Below, piece after piece: positions 1 to 5,196 of a DNA stretch of 5,196 bases. Numbering within the stretch: position 1 is the stretch's first letter; the number at the start of each line of letters is the position of its first letter. Below the pieces are notes generated by a model. The model was not told the origin of the DNA. It saw only the letters and a list, made by a program, of their open reading frames with translations, and ran no database searches. This DNA comes from Flavobacteriales bacterium UBA2798 (GTDB taxonomy: Bacteria > Bacteroidota > Bacteroidia > Flavobacteriales_D > UBA2798), in contig DEHO01000075.1 in NCBI GenBank assembly GCA_002351955.1, positions 329 to 5,524 of the forward strand. Direction: 5' to 3'. Position numbers and translations under genes: made by a program.

Positions 1-467
1 CGCAATACGCCGACATCGCAACCTGGCTGCCGAACGATCTGCTTCTCAAGCTCGATCGCTGCCTGATGGCGCATGGGCTTGAGGGGCGCACGCCGTTCCT
101 TGATCCGGAGGTGGCCGCGTTCGCATTTCACTTGACGGACAATCTCAAAGTGCGCGGGCGCTTCGGCAAATACCTGCTCCGCAAATGGCTAGAGCGGCAC
201 TGCCCGGCCGCCGCGCCTTGGGCCAAGAAGCGCGGCTTCACCGTACCGGTGGCGAGTTGGATCGCCCCGCGCGCGCGCGAACTGGGCGAAAGCCTCGCCA
301 GCGTTGAAGCCATCGCCGCCGCGATTGACGCCGACACCGTGCGCACGATCTTCACCGATGACGCCCACGCCGAGCGCCGCTGGCCGCTGCTGTTTCTGGG
401 ACTGTGGGGGCGCATCCATGTGGAAGGCGCAACGCCGGACGCCGCGCTGAAAAGCCTGCTGAGATAA
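1..467 (+). CDS. asnB: Asparagine synthase (glutamine-hydrolysing), C-terminal fragment
   Basis: This is the C-terminal end of an AsnB-type synthetase, which makes asparagine (or amidates a related substrate) from aspartate, ATP and glutamine-derived ammonia in the cytosol. The reading frame is open from position 3 and gives 154 residues to the TAA at 465-467. The first ATG, at 66, is internal: the residues before it (LPNDLLLKLDR) and after it (MAHGLEGRTPFLD) form one continuous family signature (usual form LPDD.L.K.DR..MAH.LE.R.PFLD). Further on, KYLLRK and KKRGFTVPVASW match the conserved K.LLR and K.GF..P...W blocks. The glutaminase domain and the SGGxDS ATP-binding loop lie before the window. 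Codon use is GC-rich, like its two left-side neighbours. It converges on the ribD-like gene with 16 bases between stop codons. Some AsnB paralogues act in polysaccharide or peptide modification, and the fragment cannot tell these apart. Confidence 0.92.
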   Translation, partial: QYADIATWLPNDLLLKLDRCLMAHGLEGRTPFLDPEVAAFAFHLTDNLKVRGRFGKYLLRKWLERHCPAAAPWAKKRGFTVPVASWIAPRARELGESLASVEAIAAAIDADTVRTIFTDDAHAERRWPLLFLGLWGRIHVEGATPDAALKSLLR

Positions 468-483
468 CGCCACAGCGGAGCGC

Positions 484-918
484 TCAGCCCTTATCCCAGC
501 GCGCGAAAAAATCCGCGTTCTGCGCGCGCGCCTCATCTTCCAGCAGCCCCAGCTCCACCGCGATCCCGGCTTCGCGCATGCGCGCAACGCCTGCCCCATC
601 GGCGAACGGGTGCGGATCGCGCGCGGCGATCACCACGCGCGCCACGCCAGCTTTGATGAGATGATCTGCGCAGGATAGCGCCCCGCTTGTGCGCTTGGCG
701 CATGGCTCTAGCGTGACGTAGGCGGTGGCGCCGCGCGCATCGACGCCAGCAAGCGCCGTTTCTTCCGCATGCGGGCGCCCGCCCACATCGGTGACGCCTT
801 CGGCGACCACCGCGCCATTTTTCACAATCACGCAGCCAACAGAGGGATTATCCCCTGTTGCGCCGACATTGCGCGCGGCCACGGCAAGTGCGGCCCGCAT
901 GAAATCAGCATCGCTCAC
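484..918 (-). CDS. ribD: Stand-alone RibD-type pyrimidine deaminase (no reductase domain)
   Basis: A 144-residue member of the cytidine-deaminase fold, closest to the N-terminal deaminase half of RibD. That enzyme deaminates diaminohydroxyphosphoribosylaminopyrimidine in riboflavin synthesis. Visible motifs are GDNPSVGCVIV (residues 22-32), the zinc/catalytic HAE (50-52), and EPC (71-73) with a second zinc cysteine at 83, followed by ADHLIKAGVARVV. The two cysteines are nine residues apart, and the loop lacks the GRTPPC motif common in RibD. The protein ends at TGA (484-486) just after the deaminase domain, so the usual C-terminal reductase domain (total about 320-370 residues) is absent. Nothing downstream on this strand could encode it, since asnB occupies the other strand. 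The GTG start is chosen because its GTGA overlaps the gpmA stop, which suggests translational coupling; the ATG at codon 7 would cut into the domain. No clear Shine-Dalgarno sequence is seen. The exact substrate is inferred. Confidence 0.82.
   Translation of the reverse strand: MSDADFMRAALAVAARNVGATGDNPSVGCVIVKNGAVVAEGVTDVGGRPHAEETALAGVDARGATAYVTLEPCAKRTSGALSCADHLIKAGVARVVIAARDPHPFADGAGVARMREAGIAVELGLLEDEARAQNADFFARWDKG
915..918 (-). promoter_or_regulatory. GTGA stop/start overlap coupling gpmA to the deaminase gene
   Basis: Read on the minus strand, the four bases are GTGA: TGA ends gpmA and GTG starts the downstream deaminase. No purine-rich ribosome-binding site is seen just upstream, so reinitiation by ribosomes finishing gpmA is the likely way the second gene is translated. 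This supports a two-gene transcription unit. Confidence 0.7.
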
Positions 919-1631
919 GCAGGCAGCGGCGGCAGCTTTTCCGCGCGCTTCTCGTCCAGATAGCGCACGCTTTTCGGCTTGAGGCCCGGATCAAGCTCAA
1001 TCAGCATCGGATTACCGGTGGGGATTTCCACGCCGACGATTTGATCGTCCGGCACGCCAAACAAATGCTTCACGATCGCGCGCAGCGAATTGCCGTGCGC
1101 GGCGATGACGAGATTTTTGCCCGCCTTCAAATCCGGCGCAACCGCCGCCTCCCAGTAGGGCAGCACGCGCTCGAGCGTCAGCTTCAGCGATTCCGTGGCC
1201 GGCACGGGCACGCCGGCATAGCGGCGATCCTTGGAAAGATCGAACTCAGACCCCGTCTCCAGCGGCGGCGGCGGCACATCATACGAGCGCCGCCAGATCT
1301 TCACTTGCTCATCGCCATGCTTGGCTGCGGTTTCGGCCTTATCGAGCCCAGTGAGCGCGCCGTAATGGCGCTCATTGAGCCGCCAATCGCGCGCCACCGG
1401 CAGCCAGGCAAGCCCAGCGGCCGCCAGCGCCAGATTGCCAGTGCGGATCGCGCGGGTTTGCACCGAGGTGTAGAGCTTATCGAACGGAACCCCGCTCGCA
1501 GCCAGAAAGGCGCCCGCCTGGCGGGCCTGGGCCTCACCCTCAGCGGTAAGATCGACATCCACCCATCCGGTGAAGCGGTTTTCGAGGTTCCAGGCTGATT
1601 GTCCGTGACGGACGAGGACTAGTGTTGACAT
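915..1631 (-). CDS. gpmA: 2,3-bisphosphoglycerate-dependent phosphoglycerate mutase
   Basis: Interconverts 3- and 2-phosphoglycerate in glycolysis and gluconeogenesis, in the cytosol, through a phosphohistidine intermediate. The 238 residues match the usual length for the family. Visible motifs are LVRHGQSAWN with the phosphorylated His9, NRFTGW (18-23), TSVQTRAIRT (55-64), RLNERHYGALTG with the acid/base Glu87 (84-95), WRRSYD (113-118) and AAHGNSLRAIVKHL with the second catalytic His179 (177-190). The gene is intact and overlaps the following deaminase gene by four bases. The sequence and codon use look alphaproteobacterial. Its 5' side is odd: the ATG is preceded directly by ten A residues and then a REP-like hairpin typical of the right half of the window. 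No Shine-Dalgarno sequence is present, and its own native leader seems to be missing. Confidence 0.96.
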   Translation of the reverse strand: MSTLVLVRHGQSAWNLENRFTGWVDVDLTAEGEAQARQAGAFLAASGVPFDKLYTSVQTRAIRTGNLALAAAGLAWLPVARDWRLNERHYGALTGLDKAETAAKHGDEQVKIWRRSYDVPPPPLETGSEFDLSKDRRYAGVPVPATESLKLTLERVLPYWEAAVAPDLKAGKNLVIAAHGNSLRAIVKHLFGVPDDQIVGVEIPTGNPMLIELDPGLKPKSVRYLDEKRAEKLPPLPA

Positions 1632-1645
1632 TTTTTTTTTTAGCC
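1625..1645. other. Probable junction between two unrelated genomes
   Basis: Left of this point the sequence is GC-rich with alphaproteobacterial-type genes. Right of it the sequence is moderate to low GC with Bacteroidota-type genes and repeats. The switch occurs within a few bases of the gpmA ATG, at a T11 homopolymer next to repeated hairpins. There is no insertion-sequence end, tRNA, integrase or target-site duplication to explain a natural insertion. The exact base of the join cannot be fixed from one sequence. A chimera is inferred, not shown. Confidence 0.65.
1631..1641. repeat. Homopolymer run of 11 T (A11 on the minus strand)
   Basis: Eleven consecutive T residues; the first (1631) is the complement of the A of the gpmA ATG. 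On the minus strand this is an A-rich leader directly against the start codon. The length is prone to slippage and sequencing error, and the run lies at the compositional junction. Confidence 0.9.
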
Positions 1646-1670
1646 GGGGACTAAAGTCCCCGGTTACGGT
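1644..1670 (-). repeat. REP-like hairpin copy 1 (perfect palindrome)
   Basis: The core 1644-1663 is a perfect inverted repeat, CCGGGGACT / AGTCCCCGG around two central bases. On the minus strand it is preceded by ACCGTAA, as in copies 3 and 4. The G·U wobble position of the other copies is an A-U pair here. No T run follows the hairpin on either strand; the T run at 1631-1641 lies on the wrong side for a plus-strand terminator and reads as A on the minus strand. Confidence 0.8.
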
Positions 1671-1693
1671 TATTGGTTGTTTTCTTTTAAGAT

Positions 1694-1717
1694 CCGGGGA
1701 CTGAAGCCCCCATCTAC
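1694..1717 (-). repeat. REP-like hairpin copy 2 (variant head)
   Basis: Read on the minus strand, this copy starts GTAGAT and continues into the GGGGGCTTCAGTCCCC core. Its head differs from the GTAACC of the other copies but keeps GTA plus a purine. The outer stem pairs are weakened to one mismatch and one wobble; the inner stem is intact. Confidence 0.72.
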
Positions 1718-1721
1718 TATT

Positions 1722-1757
1722 CCGGGGACTTAAGCCCCCGGTTACGGTCTTCGCTTA
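1722..1757 (-). repeat. REP-like hairpin copy 3, left unit of a 42-bp tandem duplication
   Basis: Bases 1722-1756 match 1764-1798 at 34 of 35 positions, with an offset of 42. On the minus strand the unit reads AAGCGAAGACCGTAA and then the hairpin CCGGGGGCTTAAGTCCCCGG. The AAGCGAAGA part is absent from copies 1 and 2, so it is best read as a duplicated piece of the end of the neighbouring aminopeptidase gene. Confidence 0.8.
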
Positions 1758-1763
1758 GCTATC

Positions 1764-1799
1764 CCGGGGACTGAAGCCCCCGGTTACGGTCTTCGCTTC
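1764..1799 (-). repeat. REP-like hairpin copy 4, overlapping the aminopeptidase 3' end
   Basis: The right unit of the 42-bp tandem duplication. On the minus strand the aminopeptidase codons AAG CGA AGA CCG TAA lead directly into the hairpin CCGGGGGCTTCAGTCCCCGG, with no spacer after the stop. The stem has a G·U wobble when read as minus-strand RNA and a UUCA loop. Its position fits a role in mRNA 3'-end stabilisation or weak termination, but no U tract follows it. Confidence 0.8.
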
Positions 1800-3238
1800 A
1801 CGAATTTTTTGGTGAAGTGGTAGAGGAGACGCACTCCAACTCCGGATCCTCCTTTGTGGTGGTAGTCCTTTGCATCTTTTAAGAACGCAGGTCCTGCGAT
1901 GTCAAGGTGGATCCAGTTGTAATCCGTAAAGCGTGCAAGGAACTTACCGGCAGTGATTGCTCCGCCTGTTGGACCTCCAACATTTCGGATATCTGCAATA
2001 TCGCTCTTGATCAGATCATCGTATTCTCTCCAGAACGGCATTTCCGCAAGACGTTCGTAGGTTTCATCGCCGGTTTCTATGAGTTCTTTTTTGTACTTGC
2101 TTTCATTGCCCATTACGGCGCTTCCATACTGACCGGTAATCATTGCTGCAGCACCTGTGAGCGTGGCAAGATCGATCACCAATTCGGGTTTGAATTTTTT
2201 GGCATACGCTAATGCATCCGCAAGAATCAGACGACCTTCTGCATCGGTATTCTGCACTTCCACCGTAGTACCATCGTGCATGGTAATCACATCATCCACA
2301 ACCAGCGCATGACTGTTAATGCGGTTGTCTGTTGCAGGAATGAGTCCGATTACATAAACCGGAAGTTTATTTTTAGCAATAGCAGAAATCGCTCCAACAA
2401 CAGCAGCAGCTCCGGCCATATCGCATTTCATGGTTTGCATTACACCACCCACTTTAAGCGAATAACCTCCGGTATCGTAAACAACTCCTTTGCCAACAAA
2501 AATGAGTGGCTTCGTGTTTTTTGCTCCACGGGGTTTGTAAGTGAGTATATTGAAAGTAGGAGGGACTTCACTTCCCATATTCACACCCAATAGACCTCCC
2601 ATATTGAGCGACTGAATTTTGCTTTTATTGAAAACTTCAACACTGAATCCGTTAGCTTTTCCAGCCTTCTCAATTTCCTTTGAGAATTTAACAGCATCCA
2701 AAGTAATCACCGGTTCATTTACCAAATCTTTGGTTAACGTAACAGCATCCATCAAAGTACTGAACTCACGGATTTCAGTTTCGGTTAATGTGCCTGCTTC
2801 GAGTTGAATGCTTTTCAGTGTATATGCATCCGTTTTTTTGCTCTTGTATTTTAGAAATTGATAATTCCCCAATTCAAGTCCTTCAAGCAACGCGAAATTT
2901 TCTTCCTTGGAAAAAACTTCTTTGAGTCCGACAATCGCTATTTCCGAAGATTTTAATGCGTTGAATTGTTTTCCGATACGGTTTCCGAAGGCACGGATGT
3001 TCTCGAGTTTGTAGGAGCGGTCTTTATCTTTATTAAAAAACATCCCCACAACAATTTTTCTGCTACCCTGGTAAAAGGTTATCAGTTCACTTTTTTCTGC
3101 TTTCAGTTTTTCTGTAAGCAAAGTGATGTGGCCGGATAGTTCTTTGTGATGATTTAATTGCTGACGGTTTTTAACCATGATCAGCAGATCACAGGATTCA
3201 ATTCCGGATTTTTTGAGCGGCACTAATGCGATAGCCAT
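1784..3238 (-). CDS. pepA: Leucyl aminopeptidase, peptidase family M17
   Basis: A cytosolic two-metal aminopeptidase that removes N-terminal residues from peptides, usually as a hexamer. It is complete at 484 residues, normal for the family. The N-terminal domain (about 1-160) is variable. The catalytic domain carries VGKGVVYDTGGYSLK (248-262), MKCDMAG (270-276) and the family signature NTDAEGRL (330-337). These give metal ligands Lys250, Asp255, Asp273, Asp332 and Glu334, and catalytic Lys262 and Arg336, so every expected active-site residue is present. HLDIAGPAF and KGGSGVGVRLLY near the end are typical of the C-terminus. No signal peptide is seen. The last codons (K-R-R-P-stop) lie inside a repeat unit that is duplicated just downstream. 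The start ATG at 3236-3238 has no strong Shine-Dalgarno, as is usual in Bacteroidota; a weak TACTTTTA match to the TAnnTTTG promoter element lies shortly upstream. Confidence 0.95.
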   Translation of the reverse strand: MAIALVPLKKSGIESCDLLIMVKNRQQLNHHKELSGHITLLTEKLKAEKSELITFYQGSRKIVVGMFFNKDKDRSYKLENIRAFGNRIGKQFNALKSSEIAIVGLKEVFSKEENFALLEGLELGNYQFLKYKSKKTDAYTLKSIQLEAGTLTETEIREFSTLMDAVTLTKDLVNEPVITLDAVKFSKEIEKAGKANGFSVEVFNKSKIQSLNMGGLLGVNMGSEVPPTFNILTYKPRGAKNTKPLIFVGKGVVYDTGGYSLKVGGVMQTMKCDMAGAAAVVGAISAIAKNKLPVYVIGLIPATDNRINSHALVVDDVITMHDGTTVEVQNTDAEGRLILADALAYAKKFKPELVIDLATLTGAAAMITGQYGSAVMGNESKYKKELIETGDETYERLAEMPFWREYDDLIKSDIADIRNVGGPTGGAITAGKFLARFTDYNWIHLDIAGPAFLKDAKDYHHKGGSGVGVRLLYHFTKKFVKRRP

Positions 3239-3331
3239 AAGAAAGATGTTTATGTAAAAGTAAGAGTCAATGCCGAGAATGGCAAAAGTTAAACACCAGG
3301 AAAGGAAAAGAGTTTCTTAATAGTTGATTAT
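3239..3331 (-). other. Intergenic gap between elbB and the aminopeptidase gene
   Basis: Ninety-three bases, AT-rich, between the elbB stop and the aminopeptidase start. It has room for a promoter, but only imperfect TAnnTTTG-like strings are present, with no matching upstream TTG element. There is no terminator hairpin, repeat or small ORF that I can support. The two genes may be cotranscribed or separate. Confidence 0.5.
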
Positions 3332-4015
3332 TCAGGCTAATTCAATCAGTTTTTTCACCGCCTGATCAATATTTTTTCTGACATCCACAATCGAACCTTC
3401 CATCATGTAGCAAGGCGCAGAAACGATATTGTGTTGCTTGTCGATGGCAATTTCACGAATGCTTTTCATGACAGCCTTGGCTCCCGCTGCTTCCATTCCC
3501 TGACTGATAGCACCGATATCATAGGGAGATGCTTCGGTTGTTGTTCCTACCGATAATTCGGCTTTGGTTGATGTTCCCTGCAAGGCTTTGGCGATAACGG
3601 TTGGTCCCATGCACAAGCCTGCCATTGGTTTATTGGTGTTTATGGTATCGAGAATACTTCGCTTTACTTCGGCGTTAATATCACCGGCCGGTCCTTCGAA
3701 AGCCCATTTGGTGAGGTTTTTGGCAGCTCCAAATCCACCGGGGATAACGAGTCCGTCGAAATCTCCCGCCTCGTAGGCGCTAAGGTCCTTGATCTCACCT
3801 CTTGCGATTCTTGCTGCTTCTGTTAGGGCATTGCGCTTTTCATTCATCTCCTCACCGGTAAGGTGGTTAATGACATGATGCTGATCAATATTGGGTGCGA
3901 AACACTGGTAGCTCGCTCCGTTTTCAGAAATGGATAACAGCGTAAAAACAGCTTCCTGAATTTCGGATCCATCATAAACTCCGCAACCGGAGAGAAGAAC
4001 AGCGAACTTTTTCAT
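3332..4015 (-). CDS. elbB: ElbB/ES1-family isoprenoid-biosynthesis-associated glyoxalase-like protein
   Basis: A member of the DJ-1/PfpI (class I glutamine amidotransferase-like) superfamily, ElbB/ES1/KNP-I branch. E. coli ElbB has glyoxalase activity and has been linked to isoprenoid synthesis, but the physiological role is not settled. The 227 residues are close to the E. coli length of about 217. Visible blocks are LSGCGVYDGSEIQEA (8-22), CFAPN (38-42), INHLTGE (49-55), RNALTEAARIARGEI (61-75), VIPGGFGAAKNL (90-101) and the nucleophile elbow GLCMGP (133-138) with the expected catalytic Cys135. No signal peptide or membrane segment is seen, so it should be cytosolic. It is in the same orientation as its neighbours, 93 bases before the aminopeptidase gene. 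A TATATTTA string just upstream of the ATG is a 7/8 match to the Bacteroidota -7 element, but it sits very close to the start and lacks a -33 partner. Confidence 0.94.
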   Translation of the reverse strand: MKKFAVLLSGCGVYDGSEIQEAVFTLLSISENGASYQCFAPNIDQHHVINHLTGEEMNEKRNALTEAARIARGEIKDLSAYEAGDFDGLVIPGGFGAAKNLTKWAFEGPAGDINAEVKRSILDTINTNKPMAGLCMGPTVIAKALQGTSTKAELSVGTTTEASPYDIGAISQGMEAAGAKAVMKSIREIAIDKQHNIVSAPCYMMEGSIVDVRKNIDQAVKKLIELA

Positions 4016-4046
4016 GATCTAAATATAGCAAAAGGTGAACGGAAAT

Positions 4047-4070
4047 AATGTGTGAATGTGTGAATGTGTG
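4047..4070 (+). repeat. Three perfect tandem copies of AATGTGTG (8 bp)
   Basis: Three identical 8-bp units directly next to each other, followed by AA. It lies about 30 bases upstream of the elbB start, in its likely promoter region. The motif is of the same family as the longer array at 4213-4331, but on the opposite strand. Confidence 0.88.
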
Positions 4071-4212
4071 AAAAACTGGTAATTTACGAAAAGCAAGGTG
4101 TATCTATTGAAATTTGCTTATTTAAGATACCTAAGAAGAACAAGTCGGAACCGGACTAACAGGATTTCAGCATTCTCAAATATGTCCTACAAAGCTTCAG
4201 CCAAAAATGGGG
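4071..4212. other. Non-coding spacer between the two tandem arrays
   Basis: About 140 AT-rich bases without a supported gene. It contains a weak inverted pair GTATCT/AGATAC (4100-4105 and 4125-4130), a small imperfect palindrome around AGTCGGAACCGGACT (4143-4157) and an ACAGGATTTCAG string. The last resembles dispersed repeats I recall from Bacteroidota intergenic DNA, but I cannot confirm that here. An open frame crosses it on the plus strand but has no family signature. Confidence 0.5.
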
Positions 4213-4331
4213 CGCGCATTCCTCTCATTCGCACATTCCCCTCATTCGCACATTCCTCTCATTCGCACGTTCCTCTCATTCCTCTCATTCGCTCATTCCT
4301 CTTATTCGCTCATTCCCCTCATTCGCACATT
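4213..4331 (-). repeat. Alternating 8/9-bp tandem array, 14 units, AATGxGxG(G) type
   Basis: The 119 bases split exactly into 14 units: seven of 8 bp (plus strand CGCACATT and variants) and seven of 9 bp (CCTCTCATT and variants). They mostly alternate, so the higher-order period is 17 bp; two 9-bp units occur side by side at one place. On the minus strand every unit starts AATG, AACG or AATA. The array begins three bases after the stop of the iron-binding protein gene. Units differ by a few substitutions, so it is not a recent pure expansion. Its length and mixed units argue against a simple sequencing artefact. Confidence 0.9.
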
Positions 4332-4334
4332 CAT

Positions 4335-5196
4335 TTACTTCCAACCCGCCTCGTTAAACAGCTTCAGCGCATCTGTATTGTATTTTCCAAGGTTGGAAAG
4401 GGGTAGAGAGTCCTTCACAAAATCGCCCCAACCTTGAAGGAGTTCATTGGTAGCAACACCAATAACTACAGGATATTCGTTGTTTCCTTTTGCAAATTTT
4501 TCCTGCACTTTAGCACTAGTCAGGTACTCGAGAAGACGGATGGCGTTGGCTTTGTTAGGTGAAGTTTTTACAATACCGGCGCCACTGATGTTGATGTGTG
4601 TTCCGCTACCGTTTTGATCAGGGAAAATGACGCGTACCATTTCTGCCGCTTTCACTTCTTCCGGATTTTCGGAGGAGAGCATTTTTCCGAGATAATAGGT
4701 ATTCACAACTGCAATATCTCCTTCCCCGGCTGCTATAGCCAGTACTTGATCTTTATCGCCACCCTTTGGATCACGCGCCATATTGGCAACAATGCCTTTG
4801 GCCCATGCAAGTGTTTTATCATATCCCCAATTGGCAATTAATGCAGCAATCAGCGATTGGTTATACACGTTTTCAGATGAGCGAATCAATACTTTTTTCT
4901 TCCATTTTTTATCGGCCAATTCTGCATAGCTTGATATAGCGCCTTCCTTCACACGGTCTTTGTGTGTTACGATCACACGTGCACGCATGGTTAGACCAAA
5001 CCAAAATCCTTCTTCATCACGCAGATTAGCTGGAATAGCAGATTCGAGTGTTTCGTTTTTTACGGATTGCAACAAACCTTCTTCTTTGGCTTTCAGTAAG
5101 CGTCCTGCATCTGCAGTAATAAGAATATCTGCGGGTGAATTTTCTCCTTCGCTTTTTAAACGGACCATCAGTTTATCGGCATCGTCTTCAATCACA
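4335..5196 (-). CDS. fbpA: Fe(3+) ABC transporter substrate-binding protein, 5' end outside the window
   Basis: A ferric-ion-binding protein of the FbpA/AfuA type (extracellular solute-binding family 1) that delivers Fe3+ to an inner-membrane ABC permease, from the periplasm in a Gram-negative cell. The last 286-287 residues are present. The frame is open to the window edge, and the GTG near 5195 is an internal valine, because ADKLMVRLKSEGENSPADILITADAGRL is mid-domain in this family. Signal peptide and roughly the first 40-50 residues are missing. The Fe-coordinating tyrosine pair is visible in NTYYLG (residues 165-170 of the fragment), with SGTHINISGAGIV, NNEYPV and the C-terminal EAGWK also typical. 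The gene is followed not by a permease gene but by a tandem array and then elbB, so any partner genes would lie upstream or elsewhere. Iron-dependent control is expected for the family but no operator is in view. Confidence 0.92.
   Translation of the reverse strand, partial: VIEDDADKLMVRLKSEGENSPADILITADAGRLLKAKEEGLLQSVKNETLESAIPANLRDEEGFWFGLTMRARVIVTHKDRVKEGAISSYAELADKKWKKKVLIRSSENVYNQSLIAALIANWGYDKTLAWAKGIVANMARDPKGGDKDQVLAIAAGEGDIAVVNTYYLGKMLSSENPEEVKAAEMVRVIFPDQNGSGTHINISGAGIVKTSPNKANAIRLLEYLTSAKVQEKFAKGNNEYPVVIGVATNELLQGWGDFVKDSLPLSNLGKYNTDALKLFNEAGWK

Noticed and set aside
66..467. asnB starting at the ATG at 66 as a complete 133-residue protein
   Set aside because: The frame is open upstream to position 3 and the upstream residues continue the AsnB signature, so this ATG is internal to a truncated gene.
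478..485. GAGCGCTC palindrome at the asnB/ribD convergence as a terminator
   Set aside because: Only eight bases with no loop and no T run; likely chance in GC-rich DNA.
1041..1598. Long plus-strand open frame antisense to gpmA
   Set aside because: It is a GC-rich shadow frame with Arg/Gln-rich composition and no recognisable domain, fully inside the clear gpmA gene.
1631..1663. Intrinsic transcription terminator
   Set aside because: The hairpin at 1644-1663 has its T run on the 5' side on the plus strand, and on the minus strand the run is A. Neither strand has a hairpin followed by a U tract.
1644..1799. CRISPR-like array
   Set aside because: Copies are spaced 28 to 50 bases start to start with very short, unequal gaps, there are only four divergent copies, and no cas genes are nearby. 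The hairpin repeat explanation fits better.
1907..2807. Plus-strand open frames inside pepA
   Set aside because: They are antisense to a complete M17 peptidase with all catalytic residues and show no motif of their own.
4098..4437. Plus-strand open frames with Ser/His/Pro/Leu-rich repeated peptide
   Set aside because: The peptide is only the translation of the 8/9-bp array in frames that also run into the antisense of fbpA. There is no start context or family motif.

Overview
This window looks like two unrelated pieces of bacterial DNA joined near position 1631. The left part (1 to about 1630) is GC-rich; two 60-base lines counted by hand gave 39/60 and 43/60 G+C. It carries genes with an alphaproteobacterial look (Caulobacterales or related, judged from the GpmA sequence). 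The right part (about 1640 to 5196) is much less GC-rich; three 60-base lines gave 25, 29 and 30 of 60. It has genes and intergenic repeats with a Bacteroidota look. The join falls at the gpmA start codon, beside an 11-base T run and a cluster of hairpin repeats. A metagenome assembly or amplification chimera is the simplest explanation; recent horizontal transfer is the less likely alternative.

Left part: the C-terminal end of an asparagine synthase (asnB, +, 1-467) faces a two-gene minus-strand unit. That unit is gpmA (phosphoglycerate mutase, 915-1631) followed by a stand-alone RibD-type deaminase (484-918), with a GTGA stop/start overlap. Only 16 bases separate the converging asnB and ribD stop codons.

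Junction and repeats (1631-1799): a T11 run is followed by four copies of a 20-base GC-rich hairpin in one orientation. The last two copies form a 42-bp tandem duplication that includes the last codons and stop of the next gene.

Right part, all genes on the minus strand: a complete M17 leucyl aminopeptidase (1784-3238), a complete ElbB/ES1-family glyoxalase-like protein (3332-4015), and the 5'-truncated substrate-binding protein of an Fe(3+) ABC transporter (4335-5196). The genes are separated by 93 and 319 bases and do not form an obvious pathway. The 319-base gap holds two short tandem arrays built on the same AATGxGxG theme, in opposite orientations.

All the genes belong to known families, and I see no new defence, CRISPR or mobile system. 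The points worth checking are the junction, the REP-like hairpins that supply a stop codon, and the alternating 8/9-bp array.
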